Under the pieces are notes generated by a model that searched no databases, was not told the DNA's origin, and worked only from the letters and a program-made list of their open reading frames with translations. A stretch of DNA of 64,000 bases from Perkinsus chesapeaki (lineage: Eukaryota; Perkinsozoa; Perkinsida; Perkinsidae). The stretch covers positions 1 to 64,000 of the forward strand of contig JAAPAO010000054.1 of NCBI GenBank assembly GCA_013115145.1. Direction: 5' to 3'. Positions 33,576-44,100 of this stretch are shown one piece after another; within the stretch, counting starts at the first letter, position 1, and each line of letters begins with the position of its first letter. A program made the position numbers and the translations under genes.

Positions 33576-34802
33576 AGATGCTCTGCCCTGGCTGTGGATA
33601 TATAGGCCTTATATTATAGGGAATGATGCAGGCCGCGAATGGTCTTTTGTAAGAATACAACCCCTGGTCATGATAATCGAGGATGCTGGCGGAGTTCCAG
33701 CTTGCTGCCGCACAGTCCGTGTATGTTTTAGCCTAAAACTTGCAGGAGATAACGGTCAGGCTCAGTTCTCGACGTGCCTGGGGAGCCGAAGGGTGATGTA
33801 TCATCGTTACTTATAGGCTGTCATGTCATTCGACAGTAAAAAGGTGACAGGAGATAGCAGCAAGACCAATTGTTGGAGGATATAGGAATGATAAGTGAAA
33901 CCTTGAAAATTGAAGTAAGGGAGTCAGCGTCGTGTGGAAGCTGCCGAGCAGCTGATTCTAGCCACTTCTTAGCCAACGCTTAGAAGGATGTGCTACAGTG
34001 ATGAGGTTGATCTTGTTGGCGTCAGAGAGCCCGGTCGCCCCCACGCAACTTTGACGCGTAAAAAATTCAAGGGGACTTCGTGGCTGCCTCGTAATTTCGA
34101 AGAAATAGAATGTCGTAGGGTTCTGGGCAGTCTTATGTGAAATTCCTATTGTGAATGCGTGCAATAAATTATAGCACGCCATATATCGAACGTACTAGTG
34201 CGATGCCCACAGAGATATGATGGTTTCGCTGAGAGTTAATATCCATACCTTAAGCTGCAATGTATCTAAGGCGGCTTAACTACCGTAATAGTCATTACCT
34301 AGAAACAGGTGTGTACTTACTTATATTTATTCTACCGTTATGGTCTGGTGTGAGCGGAAGGGACACTTTCGGCTACCGGGATCTGGTCACACTCTGGCTA
34401 TTAGTTGATTCAGTAAATCTTACTGAGTCATTTTACGACCTAGGTTCTGCTCACGTTTGTTTGCTTCGATGATGCATGTAAGGTATCTTAAGTTAGACAA
34501 ACACAAGGCATGATTCATACTTTGGATGTTGGATGCGTACATCGTACTTGTCGTTTCAGGAAGCGCATACGTCGAGCTTGCCTGTGAAAATGAATGTCTG
34601 AGGATCAGTTATGCTTTGATGCCGTAGGATCACGTTGAAAGGTGTCCGCACTAGGTTCGGAGAGTAATAGGTTTTGAACCGATCACCGTACATGTAACAT
34701 GTTCATACAGGGCCAGCACGCCACGCAAGGACGCTCAGGTGCCCGTTGCGGATGCGGGCGAGCGCGGTCGATTATAGCTAGAACTCAGCACCTCAAGCTG
34801 TC
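33576..34802. other. Intergenic; 5' flank of copy E
   Basis: No gene recognised. About 34,200-34,690 is the diverged duplicate of the copy B upstream region. An open frame at 33547-33816 has no family features. Confidence 0.4.
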
Positions 34803-35313
34803 ATGCGTTACGCTGGAAGTATTCTGGCCACCATTCTGGTATACTGCACCTATGGTGCGCCGTCCCACCCTGCCCGTGAGTTTGGACGCAGAGCTTAACG
34901 ATGTGATGTACTTTGTTTCTCAGATCCGTACCAGCCCCCGAGGAATGGGAAATGTCCACCTGGCCTCGAACTTTTTGGTTATATACTCGTCAAAGGAGGT
35001 CCGATAGTAGGCAACATCTGTACCATACCCTGCAAGTAGGACAGCGATTGTCCAACTCCTCTTGAGGGGAACGCTGAGCCTTACTGCCATCCTGCGGATG
35101 TCGACGGATACTGCAGTCTCAGATGCGATTACGTAAGCCATTGTCATGAGATTGAATAATACTTGATAGGATATATTTACGTCATTGAGGCTTAATTAAG
35201 ATATATAACACTGTATGGTCACTCAGGGCCGCCTAATTTGCCCCGAGTACATGGGTTGCGAGCTAAACCGGCACGTCAGAAGGTCGGATTGCTACACGCC
35301 AGTATCACGATAG
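34803..35313 (+). pseudogene. Secreted ten-cysteine protein, copy E (nonsense codon)
   Basis: Exons 34803-34875, 34924-35132 and 35227-35313 are all recognisable with canonical splice sites. In exon 2 the codon after CTIPCK is TAG (35037-35039), where other copies have TCG or TCC, so the protein ends inside the domain. The normal stop has also changed, extending the frame by two codons to TAG. The Pro/Thr spacer is nearly absent. Leader (MRYAGSILATILVYCTYG) and flanks group it with copy B. Confidence 0.75.
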
Positions 35314-35787
35314 TTAAGCAACTCTGTTGCAGTGCAGCAGAGAGAGTAAGGCATTATTATCAGATAGGAGGATATTAATTTATAGTATTAATGACAGCGC
35401 CTTAAATCCTACTATTATATTCTATTTATCTATCCCTGTGCCCACCTGTCACGGCGGCCAGCTTTGCTGTTCTCGTGGGCCCACTTCAGAACAGGTTAGT
35501 CCATTTGTTGATCTCTCATGCCTTTTGTGAGTCGTGTTACTATGAAGTTCGTCAACAACTTTTTAGAAAAGGTATTACCGTGGGCGTAGTAAAAGGGGAC
35601 ATGAGGGCCATCCCCCCGTCCTGAGCCTTGCTTTTCGTGAGTTTCGTGAGTTCTGACCTTTACACTTATCACATGAACACCACTCTCGATTAGAATGTAA
35701 GGAACACGCTACGTTAATATAACATCACGCTTTCATTCACTGGAAAGCTTTACAAAATGTTTTATTCGAAGAAGTCACTAGGAAAGA

Positions 35788-36798
35788 TCACATAATATTG
35801 CAGCACTGATTCTGTGAATTCATTCGTTGAATGTAGCCTTGGTTAGGTTGGGGCCTTTGACCTTGGTAAGCTGATTGTAGAGGATACATCTGAATAGATT
35901 TAATATCTTAGGTTGTACCAGAGGAGCTGATTCAATTGTATGTCTCATACCAAAATATCCACAAATGTCCGAACTTACCTGTGGGTTACCCGTGCCCGGC
36001 GGGTGAGCGGCACCCACAAAGTTGAGTGTCATCTGGCTACCCAAAAACTGAGCTGTTGGAGTCTGAACTAATCTTTGGAGATCAGGAACGGTATCTTTCC
36101 ATATAGTTCCCTGAAGTAAGTCTACAACTAAAAACACTTTGATGAGGCTTACTCTCGAGGATACCCCCAACGCGTGGAAACCGAAATTGCCTGTGGGATT
36201 CCGCGCCAGTCGAGCAATAACGAGGGCATTCTGTTGACCAGCGTCATTCAGCCTGTAACGGCATAACTCCGCTCCAGTGCCTACACGGGCTGCTAGTCAA
36301 TAACTCAATCTCTCCGGCTTACTTGCATCAACCACACGACAGTAAGGGTTAGCAACTTGAGCAAAAGTAACACCACGGCTGAAAAACGGACATCGGAAGT
36401 CACCAGCGTGACATCGGGAGTCTTACGTATAAATATTAATAACAAAGAATATATTAAAGACTGATGGCCCAAATTGGTCCATATGCAAAATCACTTGCTC
36501 GTCATCGCCGCTTCCCTCACCAGTTAGATTGTCACCAGTATGCACCACCGCACCTGACAGCAGCATCATTGCATTTGCTTTATCTGTAGAAATTACTTAC
36601 CGACTTTACTGTGGCGTCTTTCACTGCGCAAGTTGCCGAAAAAGACAGTTTCGAGGACTTCACCTGAGTTGAAGGATTTGAGGACCGCAGAAAAGAAATC
36701 GATCACTCACCGGCTTGGTCCATAATTATGCAACTGACATCGAGATCCACTTTACCGAATGTTGTGTCCCATCCCAGTCCGCACACAATTTGCTGCGT
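35788..36798 (-). CDS. TerD-domain protein (TerD-2, intact domain)
   Basis: TerD proteins are calcium-binding stress proteins first known from bacterial tellurite resistance and also found in protists. Exons: 36798-36711 (5' part may be incomplete), 36663-36625, 36553-36427, 36378-36323, 36280-36153, 36110-35979 and 35889-35788 (TGA). Phases close at each junction. Motifs in order: CGLGWDTTFGKVDLDVSC, VFFGNLRS, VVHTGDNLTGEGSGDDEQV (Asp-rich calcium site), NIFFVINIYT, FAQVANPYCRVVDA, GAELCRYRLND, and GNFGFHALGVSS with DTVPDLQRL. A Gln/Pro-rich tail (YQGQRPQPNQGYIQ) follows. I could not place the first exon with the start codon. The gene lies opposite to, and just downstream of, secreted copy E. 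Confidence 0.8.
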
Positions 36799-39184
36799 CT
36801 GAAGGGATTCATCTTTAAGATACGATACGCTTGGCAATAATGCAGAGTAAAAGTATCTCAACACTGCTTGCCGGCGGCAAGTTGCCGCGCGACTATCTGC
36901 TATCTTAATCGGCATATGAAGCCAAGCGATAAGATTATCAGCTAGTGAATGCGCGATAATCGCGGCTTGTGTTGTAATAATCCCGCAGAAATAACGCAAA
37001 CAATGTCTCACTGTGAGACTCATAAAATTCATCGAGAAATCTAAGAGGATAACAACTGGAGTACATCAAGATGCAAAGTCTTAAGCGGCGTATGAAGCCA
37101 AGCAATAAGACTGGGGCAGTTGTTACGTGATGAAGAGGAAGACGCTTTAAGAACTGTTACGCCAGAGTTATTTCTTCGGCTCTTTTCTCGAAATATAATT
37201 AGACTTATCTTCAACCAGTAATCCCCGGTTCTTGTAGTCTCTTCGGTCGACAACCTTCGAAGGAAATGGATAACTTATACCCAGTAAATTATGGGTATGT
37301 AAATTCAATACTGCCGACGAATTCCCATTGACTAGATATGCAGCTAAGACAAACGTTGCTGCATCTAAAGTCTCTCTTCGTGCGCACGCGAGGAGGTATG
37401 TGGATACGTGAAATACCTGTTAACCTTTTTGTGTGCGCCCAGTAGCATGAGCGCACACAAGCTGCCTGGGGTTAACCTTAAGCGTCTTACACGGCCCAGA
37501 CTGCCTGCGAGGCTAAACGCCTCCTCAGCCGATACTGAGCTGCTCTGCATGCATGCCAGAAGCAGAACAACTTCTCGCAGTAAGTAGGACGCCTACTGTA
37601 GGAGTACTTCTCGCGGCTTCTGCGTGCCAAAATTCGAGGAGATCAGTCTTCTAACGTCTCTGAGACTTCACAGAAAAGTCACAGAAAAGCTGAACCTTTC
37701 CAAGAAAGCGTAGAGTCAGTAGTATCAGTAGCGTGAGGAGAGGGGGTACGACAACGAAGACCCCACAGCAAGTCGTCTGAGGCCCCCTTGGCTTGCCTCC
37801 TGGATCTCAACGTTACCGGCCATACCATGTTCAATTTGGAAGTATGCCATCACTTCCTCTGGCCACTTGCACGTTCCTCGGTTTTAGTATAGCGCGTGGA
37901 TCAAGAAACGACGCAGCCATATAGACGTGCCCAGTATTGCTGAGCGAGCAATATCATTGTTACCCACGACCGAAGCATCTTTGAAGTACTTTGAGAGGTG
38001 TGATGCGAGTCGCATCACACCTCTGATCACCAGCTCTTCATCAGGTGGGGATATCCTATCATTTGCCTTCATATGCCTACCTATCCTATCGGACGGTCTC
38101 AGACCGTCGGTCTGCGGTCCATGCATTGTCGCTGATACCTCGCCAATCCATCTCAATAGGTAGAGAACCAAGATAAAAGATAGAAAGTTTAATTCCACCC
38201 AGCTACAACATCTCTGGGTTGTCGAACAGAGAGAACTACAACACCACTAACTTGCGGCACTAAGGCTTCCACAGTTCATCTTAATCCTTTGGAAGCAACA
38301 AAGGCACTCCGTTCTCGGAACACCAGACGCTGAGTCTGACGGGTCGGCTCTCCTCCACTTCGGTACCCGAAGTGGAAATGAACTACCCGAAGTTCGGCTC
38401 TCAAGAAAACTTTTCTTGCGAATGGTAGGAGGCATTGTTGGAGACATTAAGAGGAAAACACTAGATAATCGATACAGTGGGTAGTCCTTCAACGCGTTAA
38501 CTGAGGCCCTTATGATAAGAGTCTCAGTAAACGTGTTATGATAAGGGCCTTATCCTAGATCTTGCAGTCTTCCCTGTCTTTGACATGCGAAACTTGCATG
38601 ACCCAATTACAAAATCACAAAATACACGTGAACCAAATTTCGCCGCAATTACTACGGCCCCGTAAAACGGGACGGTACGGATAGATTTCCGTAATCGTAA
38701 CCGTATATTACGGGCCGCAACCGTAATTGTGCCCATATATAATTTATTGCATGCCCGACTACCGTTTGAAATGCAAGCAGCGACTTGCTGTGCCGAAGGT
38801 TTCGAGGCTTACATTTTGGCCGAAGTCAAAGACGTTTCCCTTTTGCATTTGGAAGTTGACGGCACATACCGCATTTTGCCCAGATCCCGCAGCGCTAGGG
38901 ATATAACGACGAACCACCTGGGCAAAGCAGTACTACTTGAATAAGCACAAGTCAAAAGCGCTTAGCAGCGGACTTTATGGTGATTAATTTGCATCCATCC
39001 ATAATAATAGCGTGTAACAACTAGTTAGACTGGACAGTAGAAAAGACAATGCAAAGAGCAAGTAGAAGAAGCTCGACTCGGAGTGCCCCACTGTTCGTTC
39101 ATTAAAGATGGCTCGTTTTCCCAGATGTGCTTTGTAATAGTAATTCATAATATCAAACTGTCTTCATAGTGATACTATATCCTT
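36799..39184. other. Gene-poor interval rich in hairpins
   Basis: The first exon of TerD-2 probably lies here but was not identified. Inverted repeats are frequent: TTGTGTGCGC/GCGCACACAA (37429-37460), 37994-38024, GACGGTCT/AGACCGTC (38092-38108), TCCACTTCGG/CCGAAGTGGA (38354-38376) and AGGCCCTTAT/ATAAGGGCCT (38504-38550). A related pair of segments, about 36,910 and 37,090 (ATGAAGCCAAGC in both), indicates a local duplication. A 71-codon frame at 38729-38944 has no recognisable features. Confidence 0.5.
37994..38024. repeat. 31-nt perfect hairpin
   Basis: AGAGGTGTGATGCGA (37994-38008), a one-base loop, and its exact reverse complement (38010-38024), giving a 15-bp stem. Confidence 0.9.
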
Positions 39185-40516
39185 CTAAACGATAATAGTG
39201 GGATCTACCTGAGTGAGCGATGGCAGAACATCCATGAAGTGCTGGCCATCGCAAGGATCACTCAAAGCATCGAATGCAAACCCGCCAGTGGACGTCCCTG
39301 GAAATATAACACATTCTTAGCGGAGCGAAGTTATCCTTTACTATTACGATAGAACGCTCCAACAATCAAAGCTCTAAACTTACCGTATTGGCTCATAACA
39401 GTTTGGAAGACCTGGAAAAAGGCGTAAAGTAAAAGTCAACATTTCTGGTGCTATTACCGGTGCTCGGTTGACTTCGTCTGTGACTATCACCGTGCCACTT
39501 TTAACCTGTCCTAGGGACCCTCCGGTGTAACAAAAAACAGCTATAATTATTAAAGGGACGTTTTGGGGCATCTTGGCACTGAAAAGCATAGAAGTCGTGG
39601 CCACCCCCTCGGATGAAATACTGGGATGCTTGAAAATGCTCTAAGCTTATACCAAGTTGTCTGCTTTTTACCAACTCACTCCATTTTTCACCAATTTTTA
39701 CATTTTTACCAATTTATCCTAGCTAAGTAATATGGTATCACCAACTTGTTTGCCATTTTACCGATTCGTCCCGTATTATGAACCATTTGCAGTAGACAAC
39801 GGTGATAATAGACCTCATTTCACTGCCCACTAACCATAACCACATATTACAGATTTAGCGTCACTTTCTCATCCACTCCTTCTGTTTTCCCATCTAGTTC
39901 ATCTCCAGAATGTACCAGTGCCTTGCCCAATGCTTTAAGATTGTTATAATAAGCACAATCGACAATAACACCTGAATAGAATGTACGGTTCTGTGAATCT
40001 TACCAAGTTGACCTTCGAAATATCTTATCACAAAAAACCGCTATAGCAAATGCACTCTCAGTAAGTGAAAATCCATTTTTGTGAAATTGTCTTACTCCGT
40101 CGGTTGACGTAGGCGAGCACGTATACAATATTCAATCCTCTAGTCTTTTCAGACCCGAAAAAATTGTCCCTCAAATTCGCTCACTGATAGCCGCAAAATG
40201 TACTCTTCCCGACGTTAATAACGAAGAAAAATTCAGCGAAATTTTCCCGGAAAACCCGCGAATTTCCCCTCAGTAGTGCAACCTTGTCATTATATCTGCG
40301 TGGTTATGAAAGACACACTATGCTAGCTGCCAGTGCATCCTATGACCAAGAGTCGGGAAATCCCTCCTGTCCCCAGATGAGATTGTTTTTGGAATTTGCC
40401 TCACCTCTGTTATCGACAGCAACCGCCTGTATATCAACATCGATTGGCTGCCCATCGGCAAAGTCCCATAATACGCCTACTGAGTAGGAACCGTTAGGGG
40501 AGAGCAATATGGACAT
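39185..40516 (-). CDS. TerD-like protein, diverged paralogue (TerD-5)
   Basis: Four exons, 40516-40405, 39971-39851, 39578-39412 and 39297-39185, join in phase to 170 residues with a clear ATG and a TAG stop. TerD hallmarks: VGVLWDFADGQPIDVDIQAV (N-terminal strand pair), CAYYNNLKALGKALVHSGDE (equivalent of the NL...HTGDN calcium site), VDEKVTLNL, MPQNVPLIIIAVFCYTGGSL and CDGQHFMDVLPSL at the end. It differs strongly from TerD-1 and TerD-2 and lacks their Gln-rich tail. The first intron is 433 nt. Exon 3 taken alone looks like a small secreted protein with a signal peptide, but frame and motifs show it is the internal TerD exon. Confidence 0.78.
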
Positions 40517-41133
40517 TACGGTGGAGAAAATAGGAGCTAGAGAGAAAGCTTATTAACCGGAAAAAAGTGCAATTTTTATGCGTTAATTTCGGCGAGGCAA
40601 TGTAGATTCCAGACCGGTTGTCAACTTGTGCTTAGAAAAAGGATTTCACACGGCAATTTCAATTCAACCTACACACCACTACACCTAGAAGTAGAATGCG
40701 ATTTTGGGCGAGCGCTGAATTAACAACGCATTTTCGAGATAGGCGTCTCGGCGGAAATTGGGGGAAAGAGGAGGTCCTCGGCAATGCACTTATAACGAAC
40801 ACGATAAGGATTCGGAAAAGTTGACGATGATCGAAACATCTGCGCAAAGTCGGATAATCGCTGCGTGGTCGCTTGAGTCAGTGTAAGTAGTTGGCGCATT
40901 TTATCATGTCCGAATCAGTGCCTCGGCCAGGAGGTACCAATGCTAATGATCAATCAGCAACTACGGTAAGATCATGATAAAATACACAGCGATGGAGGGG
41001 AAAGCGGAAAAAATATGGGTGCTTGCTTAGAAAAAAACTGACGGCACAGATATGCCAACAGCGACCTTGAAAGTATCTTTGGTGAGACGACTTCCAGTGA
41101 AAAGTCGACTCTCTCAAGGAGGATATTCGTCGT
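40517..41133. other. Intergenic between divergent genes
   Basis: This lies between the ATG of the TerD-like gene (minus) and the presumed start of the channel gene (plus), so both promoters should be here. I see no further exon with support; minus-strand frames at 40659-40847 and 40950-41150 lack motifs. Confidence 0.4.
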
Positions 41134-44100
41134 GTGAATATCTCGGCCATTCTCCCGTTTAATTTACCTTTGATTTCTCCTATAGTGATGATTGCTAATG
41201 CACTTCACTCGTTAACTCGGGGGTGTAACGTTGATTCCTTTCGGCGAAAACCGAATAAAGTTAAACCCGAAAAATGCTATTGGTGTTTGTTGAAGGTAAA
41301 CATATCCACTTCGAGCGGTGGTGCACAGCAACCTCAAACAATCGTGATAGTGAGCGGGATGCCTGGAGTCAGTACATCACAAGTGGCGCCTCTTAATGTG
41401 TCACCACAGGTAAGCCTATCATCCAGGGAATTTAAATGATAAGGGGGGGGGGGGTTACAATATGCAATAGGGCTCTTTAGCATGGTAAAAGACGGTTGAA
41501 ACTGCCGATCCTGTCGTGGGTCTGAAAATTGGTAGATAAATTCTGCATACTGCGGCTGCAGCATTTGAAGGGTATATCTAATACTTGTGATATGTCATGT
41601 TGATCATAAATTACAATTAACAAACAAAGGAATTCATTGTGGTATCAGCTACTCTAGGACCGAGGTGCTTTCCTAAAATGGAGATATATATTCTTCTATA
41701 AAATATCCTCCAAAGGCAAACCGAACAACAATTATCTTTAATGGCTTCATCATCTTCTTTATCATTTCATCCGATATATAATTACTGTGATCGGTCGACG
41801 TTGTTGTTGTTGTTGCTGTAAAGATATATTCTCCCTTTCAGTCCTTAGCGGTTGCTCCAGGCAATGAGACCAAGGAAGTGCTAAAAGCCGATAAGGAAGC
41901 TGCGAAGCGACACTTAATGATGTAAGATATCACACCTCACTTCGTTCAGCGTTTTCGGACTTTATTATTCTATGCGGGTTTATAACGTGGGTTGAAAATA
42001 GCATTTAAATGTTAAATAGGAAGGAATGGAAAATATTTTTTAATGTCGTATATTAATAGTAACTCTTCATGATTCATAATCTACGAACCTTCAATGTGTT
42101 CTCTATGCCGATTTAACTTCCCTCGAGAAACTAAACTAAAGAGGGGAAAGCAGCTGATCACTATAAGGGTGTGTGTGGTTTGTGGAGCAAAGATATTTTT
42201 GAGCTCAACTTGATGGCACCTGTAATTCCTTCAGCACTTCCTGTACTACTAGAGACCGCGAGACTGATACGTATAAGTGGCGTTCGATCTGGAAGACCTC
42301 CAGAGCTGAACTGGTGAGTGATAATGTCCTCCGCATAAGTAACCGACTTTTTCCAGGGGGAGTTCGGCGTCGGCATTCAGCTATACTTTGACTTCCTCCT
42401 CTACCTCGGCATCGTTCTGCTGGTAAGTCACCTGGGATCTGGTCTCTGTACCGTCAAGAGTCGCTGCTACAGTAGTGGATATAAATGTGATGATTGTGGT
42501 TATGGCATTGGTCTGTAGAACAATTCGAGACGTAGTTTTTTATTGTATGCAATTCAGGACAGAGAATTTAAGTCTTAAATTTTAAGACTTTCTTAATTGG
42601 TAATTTCGATAGTGAAGCGGAAGTTTCGTCCTACCATTGACTTGTGCAGTTTCCGTAGGCCTGTGATTCAGGTAATGGCATGCATGGCGGCTCCTTTGCT
42701 CCATAAGGCAGCTCAAGGAGATCTAGCCGGAGTTGGTGCCAACATTATGGTCAAGTCTTCGATAGGAAATATTGGTGAATGTGGAAGATTCGGAGAGATC
42801 TGCACAGATGTTACCTACGTAAGCTCTCCCCCCCCTCCGCCCGCATCACGATCATGTCATCACTCAGATTCCGTATCGTAAACTCAATCCTGGTTCGGAC
42901 GTTATGTTAAGGGAACGCACTCCTCTCTATGGTGGTTTGGACTCTGGTAAGTGTCGTGAATTTCGTGGCGCGCGGTCAAGTTGTTATTAGGTGCAATTGT
43001 GGTGCTGCTTTTATTTGCTTTTGTATTCTACTCGGTGCATATAAAAAGAACTGTCAGAGTAAGCCGGAAATTTAGGAAAAATTCTTGGGAAAATTTTTTC
43101 AGCAACAAGACGAGGACAATGTTACTCCCAGCGACTTTGCGATTCACGTGATGGACTTGCCGAAGCGTGTTGGCAGCACACCACAGGAGCATGCTCTTTA
43201 TGCCGAAAAATTGAAGGAACATTTCGAAAAGTGAGCAGCAGACCGAACATAACTACAGTCTTTGTTGAAAAAATAACTTAGCGGGATTCCTTGGCGACTC
43301 TGTGGGCATTTTCCTACACTTCTTGTGAATGGCGACGCCTGATAAGGTTGGAATACTTGAACTGTTCCAGTTTAAAGCATATGCGATGCTCACTAGAGCA
43401 GTAGCACATGGGACGAGCCGTCATCTTAAGGTAGTTGAATTTTCAATAGCACATTCAGTTTTGAGAGCTTTTACTTCCACTTCACTAATTTTTATTTTTA
43501 CTCGGATTTTTAAGCTTTTCAACGTGAATACAATAAGCTGTTGATAAATACATTATACGGTGATGAGCGGATTTATATGGTTAATGTGGTCGTTCGTGAC
43601 TAGAGAGGAGCCTTAATAAGGTGCCTTATTATTTCTCTTCTATTGTCACAGTATGCTGCAGGATCTTATCTTGTAGGTTGGTCAAGGATATGCCTGATGA
43701 CGGCGTCGAGAGAGATCCCGATCAGCCGGTCGTCTGCGAGGTCGCTCTCGCCAGGGACTACGATGGAGCTATTCGCAATTTCCTGGGACAAGTAGGGTTA
43801 GAAAAACGGCTAAGTTGATTGGCCTTCCATGAACAGGGGAAACTATACATTGAAAAACGTGAATTGGAAGCACAAGCGGCTGAGCTGTATTCGACAGGGA
43901 AAGCGGTAAGTCGTCTTTGACTGTAATTCATTGACGTATCGACATGCGTAATTTGGGCCGAATCTTAAGGCAGCAGCCAGCGACACTTGTGGCACTTTTC
44001 ATACTCGATAAGTCTGTTCGTGGATGGTCGTGATAAAATCGCCGTCTCTGAGTTGAAGGTCCTCCAGGCTTGTTTGAGGCTCCTCCATGAGCTTGACATT

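Noticed and set aside
36584-36600. A 17-nt intron in TerD-2 (GTAAGTAATTTCTACAG), also seen in TerD-1
   Set aside because: The frame closes, but a 71-nt GT-AG intron (36624-36554) gives a better TerD sequence (FFGNLRSAVVHTGDN) and makes the stops in TerD-1 intronic.
21072-39184. Hairpin clusters as CRISPR arrays or bacterial terminators
   Set aside because: The palindromes differ in sequence and spacing, there are no direct repeats with spacers, and the host is eukaryotic.
39380-39604. A small secreted protein with an apparent signal peptide
   Set aside because: The frame and the motif MPQNVPLIIIAVFCYTGG fit the third exon of the TerD-like gene, joined in phase at both sides; the hydrophobic run is a TerD core strand.
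41442-41455. Run of twelve G
   Set aside because: A simple homopolymer in an intron; no further structure.
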